The notes beneath the pieces are model-generated. The model saw only the letters and a list, made by a program, of their open reading frames with translations. It was not told where the DNA came from and did no database searches. Position numbers and translations under genes: made by a program. 64,000 bases of DNA. Source: Saccharomyces paradoxus (lineage: Eukaryota > Ascomycota > Saccharomycetes > Saccharomycetales > Saccharomycetaceae). Each line of letters opens with the position of its first letter. Position 1 is the first letter of the stretch. The stretch covers positions 124,001-188,000 of the forward strand of contig NC_047492.1 in NCBI RefSeq assembly GCF_002079055.1. Reading direction: 5' to 3'. Of this stretch, positions 10,717 to 20,196 are shown one piece after another.

Positions 10717-11911
10717 TTTTTTAATATTCCTACATCCTCATAAATAGAAATAACAACAAATAATGGATCGATTTTTGGAAGAGAACAAAGCAACTAGCTA
10801 CCCTTTTTATCTTCTGGAGTTTGATTCTACATAAGCTCTATAAATGGCGTCACAAATGAAAAGAAAAATTGAAACGGACGCATTTGCGACGCCAGTGAAG
10901 AAGCGCACATAAGTGTTAATAAGCTAACCACTACCCAGAAACATTTTCAAAAAAAAATAAGCACTGTGAGATGAGGATTGGCAATACCAAACTACTATAA
11001 TATACGACAGTTAACTGTTTCTTTTTGAAAAATCACAGAATGTAATGCCTGCGTGATGATTAAGCTTAAAGACATACTCAGATCACCATGCACTTTCACC
11101 AACGACATATGCAGTGCTTTGAGATATAAATAACTAGGTGCCGGCTTATACAGGGTTTATCTCTTTTTATTGTTATGAGACTGTTACTAGCAAAAACATA
11201 CATTATTTTTGGATGGCTCTGTCGATTATTTTAGGAGTTTTGCCTTTATCATTTTATTCCCTGTTATTGATGATATTTGTAACGCTTGTAAGTGGCACCT
11301 ATTAGGATATCAGTATATGGAGTACGTGGATAAGCAGTTCTATTATTGAAACTACGTACTTTAGCGTGCATTACGTTATAGCAAAGGGTCCACTATTCAA
11401 AGAAAGGCTTATTGAAAAATATGTTGCACAGTTCGGTTATATCGCGTATAGGCACAACCAGTGTAGTGCTACTTTATTGTTTGAAGGCGCAGTCAGTACA
11501 CGACTATAGCGGTTGCGTGGTAAATGATACTAGCATTGTCAAAGCCCCCTACCGGACTATAGATGTCGTATACGTTATTTATCATCTAGTAGTAGCCATC
11601 ATTATCTTCTCGAGTTTTTACGGTATTTGTGTTGGGGTGGCTTCATCAAAGAAATAAAAAATAGCAGGGAATCGATGAAACCAAAAGTGGTCGAAGTTAC
11701 CTCCATTCAAAAGACATTTTTAACTAAAGAAATGTAGAATATCATGATGTAGTTTATTTTTGTATCTTCTAATTGCCTTTCTATGTAGTGTAATGGATTG
11801 ACCTTTGGAGATATATATCCATATGTATCCATATTTAGATGCCAGCCGGTAAAGACAGGTTCGATGAGCTTATATCATTTTATCGTTATTGCCCATAAAC
11901 TCTTGACTGCA
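10717..11911. other. HXT10-WWM1 gap with no firm gene
   Basis: A 1.2 kb A+T-rich gap. The only candidates are a 78-codon ORF at 11421-11657 with a hydrophobic segment and the 5' part of the AUA1-like antisense ORF, both listed separately. I see no tRNA, LTR or strong promoter motif. Confidence 0.5.
11421..11657 (+). CDS. Doubtful small ORF with one predicted transmembrane segment
   Basis: An ATG-initiated frame of 78 codons. The product has a hydrophilic middle (HDYSGCVVNDTS) and a C-terminal hydrophobic stretch from about residue 49 (VVYVIYHLVVAIIIFSSFYG) followed by a short basic tail, ASSKK. I do not recognise it and know of no annotated gene here in S. cerevisiae. It could be a chance ORF or a young species-specific gene. 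Only the length, the ATG and the hydrophobic pattern speak for it. Confidence 0.2.
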   Translation: MLHSSVISRIGTTSVVLLYCLKAQSVHDYSGCVVNDTSIVKAPYRTIDVVYVIYHLVVAIIIFSSFYGICVGVASSKK

Positions 11912-12058
11912 TTAAAAATCACCACCGTCAAACCCACCATCGAATCCACCATCGAACCCACCGGCGTCGTCACCGTAGTAATTGTTCTCAACAACGACGT
12001 TGTCTGGCGCGTCATAGTCGTGGTCGTCAAATGCGTGTTCCAACATGGCTCCACCTAA
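11864..12058 (+). CDS. AUA1: AUA1-like ORF antisense to WWM1 3' end (doubtful)
   Basis: In S. cerevisiae the small ORF AUA1 (YFL010W-A, 94 codons, linked to ammonia control of amino-acid uptake) overlaps the 3' end of WWM1 on the opposite strand. Here the matching frame ends at 12058 and, from the first in-frame ATG at 11864, has only 64 codons. The frame stays open upstream to a TTG at 11798. Much of it is the complement of the Gly/Asp-rich WWM1 tail, which alone would keep this strand open (Val/Thr-rich product). Orthology is by position and is uncertain. Confidence 0.25.
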   Translation: MSLYHFIVIAHKLLTALKITTVKPTIESTIEPTGVVTVVIVLNNDVVWRVIVVVVKCVFQHGST

Positions 12059-12523
12059 CAGACCAGCACCAACACCAAGTAAACCACCCATCATGGCACC
12101 GCCATGTCCGCTACTTTTACTGGTGCTTGGAGCAGCTCCATAGTACGCTTGCTGTGGTGCTGCTGCTGGCATGGGGACTTGTTGCGGATAGTAACGCTGT
12201 TGTTGAGGGTATTGAGGATACTGGGGCTGTTGGGGCTGATAGTAGCGGGATTGCTGTGCTTGGGTTCGTGGTTGTGATTGTGGTTGTGGTGTTGATTGAG
12301 AGGAATAAGGTGGAGGAGCTTGATCTGCCTGTTGACGGGAACCCTTCTCATTGTTAACACCTGGAGGAGGGCCTTTAGGTCTTGGCCATGTTGTTCCCCT
12401 TGGTGGCTCCCACTGAGAGCTGTTTGTAGACAAATCTACATAAAACCAAGTTTGGTATTCATCGTCAAAAACAGCCTTCCAGCCAGAAGGCACTTGGGGA
12501 GGATTACTTTTACTTTGAGCCAT
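11912..12523 (-). CDS. WWM1: WW-domain protein Wwm1
   Basis: Wwm1 is a small WW-domain protein reported to interact with the metacaspase Mca1. The 203-residue product has a WW domain at about 11-43, with both signature tryptophans (VPSGWKAVF and SQWEPP) and the aromatic pair WFYVD between them. A Pro/Gln/Tyr-rich low-complexity middle follows (about 60-125), then a Gly-rich hydrophobic stretch (GGAMMGGLLGVGAGLLGGAM). The acidic tail has FDGG repeats. ATG at 12523 is the start; the codon before it is GTG. It is shorter than the recalled S288C protein (211), mainly through the repeat regions. It is divergent from CDC4. Confidence 0.94.
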   Translation of the reverse strand: MAQSKSNPPQVPSGWKAVFDDEYQTWFYVDLSTNSSQWEPPRGTTWPRPKGPPPGVNNEKGSRQQADQAPPPYSSQSTPQPQSQPRTQAQQSRYYQPQQPQYPQYPQQQRYYPQQVPMPAAAPQQAYYGAAPSTSKSSGHGGAMMGGLLGVGAGLLGGAMLEHAFDDHDYDAPDNVVVENNYYGDDAGGFDGGFDGGFDGGDF

Positions 12524-12921
12524 CACTTTACAATGTCTTGAGTTTTTTTATTGACTTTTTTGTAGTGTGATAAAGCGACTTAAAAGGAGTCTTTGATTAT
12601 CATGACTAAAGTAAACTTTTTCTTCCAAGCAGCCGGCTCGCTCAGGTGGACGAAACAAAAAGCCTGTTGAAATAATACTAAATTCGTTAAAACGTCACAG
12701 TGCTAGTATTTCTCGTGAGGAAAGACTACTACCACTGTTATATGAATCTAGATTGCTCAACAAAAGCGTGTCTGTTTCTGTGTGCATAAAAGATAGTGTT
12801 TTTTTAGAAAAAACACGGTTTATTTACGGTACTTCTTCTTCTCTCCTCATTTAACTTGTTGCGGTTCGAAGAAAAAAATTACGCATAAAAAATCAAAGAA
12901 AGGCAAAAACTACGCTGCATC
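12524..12921. promoter_or_regulatory. WWM1 / CDC4 divergent promoter region
   Basis: A gap of about 400 bp between two divergent genes. I see A/T-rich runs, including TTTTTTAGAAAAAACACGG near 12800, but no motif that I can assign with confidence. Confidence 0.4.
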
Positions 12922-15255
12922 ATGGGGTCGTTTCCCTTAGCTGAGTTTCCATTACGTGACATTCCTGTTCCTTATAGCTACCGTGTGTCTGGCGACATAG
13001 CATCTTCTGGTTGTGTTAGTGCGCTTGTTACTGCCGCTGGCACTCATCGAAGCTCTGCGACGGCTAAGACAGTTGATGTACAAAATGGTGAAGAAGATAT
13101 GGATGAGTTACAGAGGAAAAGAGCAACTGGTTCTGGCGAATCCACTCCCGAACACAGCGGCTTCAAAAGAGTAAAGCATAGCAATCACAAAAGCTTTCAT
13201 CCAGTTAACTTACAGAACACTGGAGCACCATCTATGGATAATGATGGTATGCGCAATTTATCAGACATATCCAATGACGCAGAAAAACTTCTGATGCCCA
13301 CGGATGACATTTCGGCTGCACCTCCTACGTTAGGTGTAAGCATGGGAGTAGCATCTCATAATATTGCTGCTCCCACCGCCGCTAATGCGGCAACAATAGC
13401 TGGTAGTGACCCTAATAGCAATGTTAGTACTGCTATGAATAACCCTATGGAAGAAGGAGCCCTGCCGTTATCACCCACCGCTTCCTCTCCAGGTACCACA
13501 ACCCCTTTAGCTAAAACTACGAAAATTATCAACAACAGTAATAATATCGTCGATTTGATAGAGTCTAAAGATTCTATCATCTCTCCTGAATACCTTTCTG
13601 ATGAAATTTTCACCGCAATAAATAATAACCTACCTCACGCATACTTCAAAAATTTGTTATTCAGATTAGTCGCCAATATGGATAGGAGTGAACTATCCGA
13701 CTTAGGGACTTTAATCAAGGATAATCTAAAGAGAGATCTAATAACGTCTTTGCCTTTTGAAATAAGTTTGAAAATTTTCAACTATTTGCAATTTGAGGAT
13801 ATTATAAATTCACTTGGGGTCTCCCAGAATTGGAATAAGATAATTAGAAAATCTACATCATTGTGGAAAAAACTTCTGATATCGGAGAATTTTGTAAGCC
13901 CAAAGGGTTTAAATTCTCTTAATCTCAAATTGTCCCAAAAATACCCAAAACTCTCACAACAAGATCGCCTTAGATTGTCTTTTCTGGAGAATATATTCAT
14001 TCTGAAGAATTGGTATAATCCTAAATTTGTACCACAAAGAACTACTTTAAGAGGCCATATGACGAGTGTTATTACGTGCTTGCAATTTGAAGATAATTAT
14101 GTCATTACAGGGGCAGATGATAAAATGATCAGAGTCTATGACTCGATAAATAAAAAATTTCTTCTGCAACTATCAGGCCACGATGGTGGGGTTTGGGCTT
14201 TGAAGTATGCCCATGGTGGTATCTTAGTCAGTGGTTCTACCGATAGAACAGTACGGGTTTGGGATATTAAGAAAGGCTGTTGTACCCATGTGTTTAAAGG
14301 TCATAACTCCACGGTGAGGTGCCTCGATATAGTGGAATATAAAAATATCAAGTATATTGTTACTGGTTCGAGAGATAATACTTTACACGTCTGGAAATTG
14401 CCCAAGGAATCCTCTGCTACTGATCATGGGGATGAGCATGATTATCCATTAGTCTTTCACACTCCCGAGGAGAATCCATATTTTGTAGGTGTTCTAAGAG
14501 GACATATGGCGTCTGTAAGAACTGTCTCAGGTCACGGTAATATTGTCGTTAGTGGCTCCTATGATAACACACTGATTGTGTGGGACGTTGCGCAAATGAA
14601 ATGCCTATATATTTTAAGTGGGCATACAGATCGTATTTATTCGACAATCTACGATCATGAAAGGAAAAGGTGCATCTCTGCCAGTATGGACACTACCATT
14701 AGAATTTGGGATTTGGAAAATATTTGGAATAATGGAGAATGTTCCTACGCAACAAACTCTGCATCTCCATGTGCCAAGATACTGGGTGCCATGTACACCT
14801 TGCAGGGCCATACAGCCCTGGTTGGTTTATTAAGGCTATCCGATAAATTTTTGGTCAGTGCCGCTGCAGACGGTTCAATAAGGGGTTGGGATGCAAACGA
14901 CTACTCTAGAAAATTTTCCTACCATCATACCAACTTGAGTGCAATTACCACATTTTACGTATCCGATAATATTTTAGTGAGTGGATCGGAGAATCAGTTT
15001 AATATTTATAATCTACGCAGTGGGAAACTTGTCCATGCAAATATTCTAAAAGATGCTGACCAGATTTGGTCGGTTAATTTTAAGGGCAAAACACTTGTTG
15101 CGGCTGTCGAAAAAGATGGGCAGAGTTTTTTAGAAATTCTGGACTTCAGTAAAGCTTCAAAAATTAACTACGTTAGCAATCCAGTAAACTCGTCGTCATC
15201 ATCCTTGGAATCCATTTCTACTTTGGGACTAACAAGGACAACTATAATACCATGA
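12922..15255 (+). CDS. CDC4: F-box/WD40 substrate receptor of SCF ubiquitin ligase
   Basis: Cdc4 recruits phosphorylated substrates such as Sic1, Far1 and Gcn4 to the Skp1-Cdc53-Rbx1 ligase in the nucleus and is essential for the G1/S transition. The 777-residue protein has a long low-complexity N-terminus with a basic KRVKH-type segment. The F-box begins at about residue 276 (LPFEISLKIFNYL) and runs through the adjacent helical linker. A WD40 propeller starts at about 375 (LRGHMTSVITCL). Repeats end in motifs such as GSTDRTVRVWD, GSRDNTLHVWK, GSYDNTLIVWD and ASMDTTIRIWD. Length is close to S288C (779). No break is seen. Confidence 0.97.
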   Translation: MGSFPLAEFPLRDIPVPYSYRVSGDIASSGCVSALVTAAGTHRSSATAKTVDVQNGEEDMDELQRKRATGSGESTPEHSGFKRVKHSNHKSFHPVNLQNTGAPSMDNDGMRNLSDISNDAEKLLMPTDDISAAPPTLGVSMGVASHNIAAPTAANAATIAGSDPNSNVSTAMNNPMEEGALPLSPTASSPGTTTPLAKTTKIINNSNNIVDLIESKDSIISPEYLSDEIFTAINNNLPHAYFKNLLFRLVANMDRSELSDLGTLIKDNLKRDLITSLPFEISLKIFNYLQFEDIINSLGVSQNWNKIIRKSTSLWKKLLISENFVSPKGLNSLNLKLSQKYPKLSQQDRLRLSFLENIFILKNWYNPKFVPQRTTLRGHMTSVITCLQFEDNYVITGADDKMIRVYDSINKKFLLQLSGHDGGVWALKYAHGGILVSGSTDRTVRVWDIKKGCCTHVFKGHNSTVRCLDIVEYKNIKYIVTGSRDNTLHVWKLPKESSATDHGDEHDYPLVFHTPEENPYFVGVLRGHMASVRTVSGHGNIVVSGSYDNTLIVWDVAQMKCLYILSGHTDRIYSTIYDHERKRCISASMDTTIRIWDLENIWNNGECSYATNSASPCAKILGAMYTLQGHTALVGLLRLSDKFLVSAAADGSIRGWDANDYSRKFSYHHTNLSAITTFYVSDNILVSGSENQFNIYNLRSGKLVHANILKDADQIWSVNFKGKTLVAAVEKDGQSFLEILDFSKASKINYVSNPVNSSSSSLESISTLGLTRTTIIP

Positions 15256-16141
15256 CCTTTCCCGAAGAACAAGCATTGACTCATACTTAGATAATATAGC
15301 TTATGACGTAGTTATATAATCAGTAAACAGTGAAAAAAAAAAAAAAAAAAAAAAAAAAGGCGGTATATTTCGTGAGCATAAAATGCAGCAGAGTTGTATA
15401 TATGTTCAAGTCTAATCGTGTTTACAAATGGTACCGTTTAATGATTAACGTTTCTTCGCTGAAAACACGAAAAGTACGAATTTTTAGCGAGAAGCGATTA
15501 AGAAAATAATAAAAAGGATCCAAAACGAAACAGAAAGGGAACCTAAAATATCAACGCCGGCCATATGCGTTATGACATAGAGATTGCTTGGAGCTCTTTG
15601 CACGCTAAAGCGGTACCCTTGAAAGTAGCAACTATTTTGCAGATAATACATTTTTAATGCTTCTTGGCACAATTTTTTTTTAGACTTTTATTGTTGGGAA
15701 ATCGATTCTACAGATTTTCTCAAATTATTAGAATGTTGTGTATTTAAACATCCGTTTCGTTTCTGATATTTCAAGAGATCAATATTCCCTCTTAGAATTA
15801 AGATGATCTACGCCGAGAGCTTCGAAAGACTTTCCGTGGGACTAGAAGACATGTAACTGCTAACATAAATCAACAATGTGAATATTTAATGAAGGTCCTT
15901 TTGACAAAATTTTCAATGTTTTAATGTTTCAGCATTAATTCTATCACGCCTATTCTAATAAAATTGTGACCGTTCGGGGCGATAAACGCGTATTGGGAAA
16001 AAAAGAAAATATATCAATAACGCGTAAAGCAAATAGAGTGCTGTGTTCTATAATACCGAAGACACTCACATCACATCTCATAAAATCACTCAAAGCAGGT
16101 ATCCAGAAGCCGTTAATAGAAATCGAACACAAGAAGGCACA
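15256..16141 (+). promoter_or_regulatory. CDC4 downstream region and SMC1 promoter with two MCB boxes
   Basis: No gene is supported in these 886 bp. Two MluI cell-cycle boxes, ACGCGT, lie at 15986-15991 and 16020-16025, about 156 and 122 bp before the SMC1 ATG. They are the sites of MBF (Mbp1-Swi6), which drives late-G1 transcription and fits the known S-phase expression of cohesin genes. A pure A26 run is at 15333-15358, just beyond CDC4. A short minus-strand ORF at 15484-15672 has no support. Confidence 0.75.
15333..15358. repeat. Poly(A) homopolymer, 26 bp
   Basis: An uninterrupted run of 26 A about 80 bp after the CDC4 stop. It is one of the longest homopolymers in the window and likely variable in length. 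Confidence 0.9.
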
Positions 16142-19100
16142 ATGGGACGTTTAGTTGGCCTAGAACTAAGTAATTTCAAGTCCTACAGAGGTGTCACCAA
16201 GATAGGATTCGGCGAGTCAAATTTCACAAGTATCATTGGTCCTAACGGTTCTGGTAAATCGAATATGATGGATGCTATCTCATTCGTACTCGGTGTGCGG
16301 AGTAATCATTTAAGGTCAAATATCTTGAAAGATTTAATCTATAGAGGTGTCTTAAATGATGATAATAACGACGATTTTGATAGTACTTTTAACGATGACG
16401 CGAGCTCTTCGAACCCACAATCCGCATACGTGAAAGCATTTTATCAAAAAGGCAACATATTGGTGGAGCTAATGAGGATAATCTCCAGGAACGGTGACAC
16501 TAGTTATAAAATTGATGGAAAAACTGTCTCCTATAAGGACTATTCCATATTTCTTGAAAATGAAAATATTCTTATCAAAGCAAAGAATTTTTTGGTGTTT
16601 CAAGGCGATGTTGAGCAAATTGCAGCACAATCGCCCATAGAATTATCGAGAATGTTTGAAGAAGTTTCAGGTTCTATCCAATACAAAAAAGAGTATGAAG
16701 AGTTAAAGGATAAGATTGAGAAATTAAGCAAATCTGCCACCGAGTCTATTAAAAATAGAAGGAGAATCCATGGGGAACTGAAAACGTATAAAGAAGGTAT
16801 CAATAAGAACGAGGAATATAGGAAACAAGTGGATAAAAGAAATGAGCTACAGAAGTTTCAGGCTCTATGGCAGCTATATCATTTAGAGCAGCAAAAGGAG
16901 GAGCTAACAGACAAGCTGTCGGCATCAAACTCTGAAATATCGTCTTTAAAAGAAAAAATAAATAATGAGATGAAATCATTACAACGCTCAAAATCCTCTT
17001 TTGTTAAAGAAAGCGCAGTAATTTCTAAGCAAAAAAGTAAACTAGATTATATTGTCAAGGATAAAGAAAAACTGGCTTCGGATTTGCGACTAATAAAAGT
17101 ACCCCAACAGGCAGCAGGGAAACGCATTTCACACATTGAAAAAAGAATTGAAAGTTTACAGAAAGATCTTCAAAGACAGAAGACTTACGTTGAAAGATTC
17201 GAAACACAACTAAAAGTGGTGACCAAGTCAAAGGAAGCTTTTGAAGAGGAAATCAAAGAATCTGCTAGAAATTATGACAAATTCAAGCTGAATGAGAATG
17301 ATTTGAAAACGTACAATAGTTTACATGAAAAATATCTCACTGAAGGCGGGTCAATCTTAGAAGAAAAAATTGCACTTTTGAACAACGATAAACGAGAAAT
17401 TCAAGACGAATTAGAGAGATTCAATAAAAGGGCAGATATTTCTAAAAGAAGAATAACAGAGGAGCTTTCTATAGCAGGTGAAAAGTTGGACACACAATTA
17501 AACGATTTGAGAGTTTCTTTGAATGAGAAAAACGCCCTTCATACTGAACGTTTGCGCGAACTGAAAAAACTACAATCTGATATTGAGTCTGCTAATAATC
17601 AAGAATATGACTTGAATTTCAAGTTGAGGGAGACATTGGTTAAAATCGACGACTTGAGTGCTAATCAAAGGGAAACAATGAAAGAAAGAAAATTAAGAGA
17701 GAATATAGCAATGTTGAAAAGATTCTTTCCGGGAGTAAAAGGCCTTGTTCATGATCTTTGTCACCCAAAAAAGGAAAAATATGGCTTGGCAGTGTCTACC
17801 ATCTTGGGTAAGAACTTTGATTCTGTCATCGTAGAGAATTTAACTGTAGCTCAAGAATGCATTGCATTTTTGAAGAAGCAACGTGCAGGCACTGCGTCTT
17901 TCATACCACTTGACACAATTGAGACAGAATTACCTACATTATCGTTACCTGATTCGCAAGACTACATTCTATCAATTAATGCCATTGATTATGAGCCGGA
18001 ATATGAAAAAGCGATGCAATATGTGTGTGGCGATTCCATCATCTGTAATACATTGAACATTGCTAAAGATCTAAAATGGAAAAAGGGCGTAAGAAGCAAA
18101 TTGGTAACAATCGAAGGTGCTTTGATCCACAAGGCTGGTTTAATGACAGGTGGTATATCAGGGGATGCCAATAATAGGTGGGATAAAGAAGAATATCAAA
18201 GCTTAATGTCTTTAAAAGACAAATTACTAATCCAAATAGATGAACTTTCCAATAATCAACGTTCTAATTCCATCAGGGCAAGAGAAGTTGAAAATAGTGT
18301 TTCACTATTGAATTCTGATATAGCTAACTTGAGAACCCAAGTAACGCAACAGAAACGCTCTTTGGATGAAAATAGTTTAGAAATTAAATACCATAATGAC
18401 TTGATAGAAAAAGAAATCCAACCGAAAATAACTGAACTGAAGAAGAAACTAGATGATTTAGAAAACAATAAAGATAGTTTAGAGAAGGAGAAGGAAGCAT
18501 TACAGAATAATATTTTCAAAGAATTCACAGGTAAAATTGGCTTTACTATCAAAGAATATGAAAATCATTCGGGTGAATTGATGAGACAACAATCTAAAGA
18601 ATTACAGCAGTTACAAAAACAAATTTTGACCGTTGAGAATAAGCTGCAATTTGAAACGGACAGACTAAGCACTACTCAAAGGAGATACGAAAAAGCACAA
18701 GCAGATCTAGAGAATGCTCAAGTTGAAATGAAGTCTTTGGAAGAACAGGAATATGCAATAGATATGAAAATCAAATCAATAGAGTCTAAATTGGAAGAAA
18801 ACAAAAACCATTTGGATGAGTTACAGAAAAAATACATAACAAAGCAAAGTGATTTAAATTCCAATGAAGATATTCTAGAGGACATGAATAGCAACTTGCA
18901 AGTTTTGAAAAGGGAAAGAGACGGTATAAAGGAAGATATTGAAAAGTTTGACTTGGAAAGAGTAACAGCGTTAAAGAATTGTAAGATCTCTAACATAAAC
19001 CTACCTATATTGTCGGAAACAACGATAGAAGATCTACCAATATCTTCCGGTGATGCTGAAGCAATTACAATTTCCAACAATATCGATGTAGACTATAAAG

Positions 19101-19828
19101 GACTACCCAAAAAATACAAAGAAAACAATACCGATTCGGCAAAGAAAGAGCTGGATCAAAAGATTCATGAGGTGGAAGAAATATTGAACGAGTTGCAGCC
19201 CAATGCAAGGGCTGTAGAGAGATACGACGAGGCAGAAGAAAGATTTGAACTGATTAATAACGAAACAGAACAATTAAAGACCGAAGAAAAGAAAATATTA
19301 AATCAATTTCTAAAAATCAAAAAGAAAAGGAAAGAATTGTTCGAAAAGACATTTGATTACGTGAGCGACCACTTAGACGCAATCTACAGAGAGCTGACTA
19401 AAAACCCCAACTCCAACGTAGAGTTGGCCGGCGGTAATGCGTCTTTAACCATAGAAGACGAAGATGAGCCGTTCAATGCGGGAATCAAATATCATGCCAC
19501 TCCGCCTCTGAAAAGATTCAAAGACATGGAATATCTTTCTGGCGGTGAGAAAACCGTAGCTGCACTAGCTCTATTATTTGCTATTAATTCCTACCAACCT
19601 AGTCCCTTCTTCGTGCTGGATGAAGTGGACGCGGCTCTAGACATTACGAACGTCCAGAGAATTGCTGCCTACATAAGAAGACACCGTAATCCAGACCTCC
19701 AGTTCATTGTTATTTCATTGAAGAATACCATGTTTGAAAAATCTGACGCTCTCGTAGGTGTTTATAGGCAGCAACAAGAAAACTCTTCTAAGATCATAAC
19801 TTTGGACTTGAGTAATTACGCAGAATGA
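16142..19828 (+). CDS. SMC1: Cohesin SMC subunit Smc1
   Basis: Smc1 pairs with Smc3 and Scc1 in the cohesin ring that holds sister chromatids together. The 1228-residue ATPase has an N-terminal Walker A motif GPNGSGKS at 33-40, a long coiled coil and a hinge near 520-660. A second coiled coil leads to the C-terminal head with the ABC signature LSGGEK at 1132-1137 and Walker B FFVLDEVDAALD. The ATG at 16142 gives MGRLVGLELSNFKSYRG, the conserved SMC start; further open frame upstream is not needed. It is three residues longer than the recalled S288C protein, with the difference in an Asp/Asn-rich loop at about residues 75-92 of the N-terminal lobe. Confidence 0.98.
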   Translation: MGRLVGLELSNFKSYRGVTKIGFGESNFTSIIGPNGSGKSNMMDAISFVLGVRSNHLRSNILKDLIYRGVLNDDNNDDFDSTFNDDASSSNPQSAYVKAFYQKGNILVELMRIISRNGDTSYKIDGKTVSYKDYSIFLENENILIKAKNFLVFQGDVEQIAAQSPIELSRMFEEVSGSIQYKKEYEELKDKIEKLSKSATESIKNRRRIHGELKTYKEGINKNEEYRKQVDKRNELQKFQALWQLYHLEQQKEELTDKLSASNSEISSLKEKINNEMKSLQRSKSSFVKESAVISKQKSKLDYIVKDKEKLASDLRLIKVPQQAAGKRISHIEKRIESLQKDLQRQKTYVERFETQLKVVTKSKEAFEEEIKESARNYDKFKLNENDLKTYNSLHEKYLTEGGSILEEKIALLNNDKREIQDELERFNKRADISKRRITEELSIAGEKLDTQLNDLRVSLNEKNALHTERLRELKKLQSDIESANNQEYDLNFKLRETLVKIDDLSANQRETMKERKLRENIAMLKRFFPGVKGLVHDLCHPKKEKYGLAVSTILGKNFDSVIVENLTVAQECIAFLKKQRAGTASFIPLDTIETELPTLSLPDSQDYILSINAIDYEPEYEKAMQYVCGDSIICNTLNIAKDLKWKKGVRSKLVTIEGALIHKAGLMTGGISGDANNRWDKEEYQSLMSLKDKLLIQIDELSNNQRSNSIRAREVENSVSLLNSDIANLRTQVTQQKRSLDENSLEIKYHNDLIEKEIQPKITELKKKLDDLENNKDSLEKEKEALQNNIFKEFTGKIGFTIKEYENHSGELMRQQSKELQQLQKQILTVENKLQFETDRLSTTQRRYEKAQADLENAQVEMKSLEEQEYAIDMKIKSIESKLEENKNHLDELQKKYITKQSDLNSNEDILEDMNSNLQVLKRERDGIKEDIEKFDLERVTALKNCKISNINLPILSETTIEDLPISSGDAEAITISNNIDVDYKGLPKKYKENNTDSAKKELDQKIHEVEEILNELQPNARAVERYDEAEERFELINNETEQLKTEEKKILNQFLKIKKKRKELFEKTFDYVSDHLDAIYRELTKNPNSNVELAGGNASLTIEDEDEPFNAGIKYHATPPLKRFKDMEYLSGGEKTVAALALLFAINSYQPSPFFVLDEVDAALDITNVQRIAAYIRRHRNPDLQFIVISLKNTMFEKSDALVGVYRQQQENSSKIITLDLSNYAE

Positions 19829-20196
19829 TCTGATGGAAGCAACCCTCTACTACAAAACGTCAAATAACTAATAATTTCTATATAGGCTAGCTAGCTAATG
19901 TAACATCATAATAATAACACTACTAACGTCACTTTGCCAAGGGTGACCCGATCGCGGTGGGTGGCGCCCGAGGTATCCCTTAGAAAAGAATTTTTTAAGT
20001 TCTTTCTCATCTCCCACCAGTGGAGAAGTACACACTATTTGTAGAGTCTGTAAGAGGAATTTGATCATAAAGGCTCATAGGATCATAGCAAACACTACGA
20101 GAAGAACATCGAATTTTGTAGCTGTATTTGCATACTTACACTTTATCATTATTCGTTAGCTAGTTTTGCGCATTAATTTTCGATTTGTTACCGCCA
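19829..20196 (+). promoter_or_regulatory. SMC1-BLM10 intergenic region
   Basis: A 368-bp tandem gap. Two weak resemblances to the Rpn4 element GGTGGCAAA occur: TTTGCCAAG at 19933-19941 (reverse) and the core GGTGGC at 19960-19965. Rpn4 control of BLM10 would be sensible but is not established by these imperfect sites. CTAG repeats stand near 19886-19897. Confidence 0.35.
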
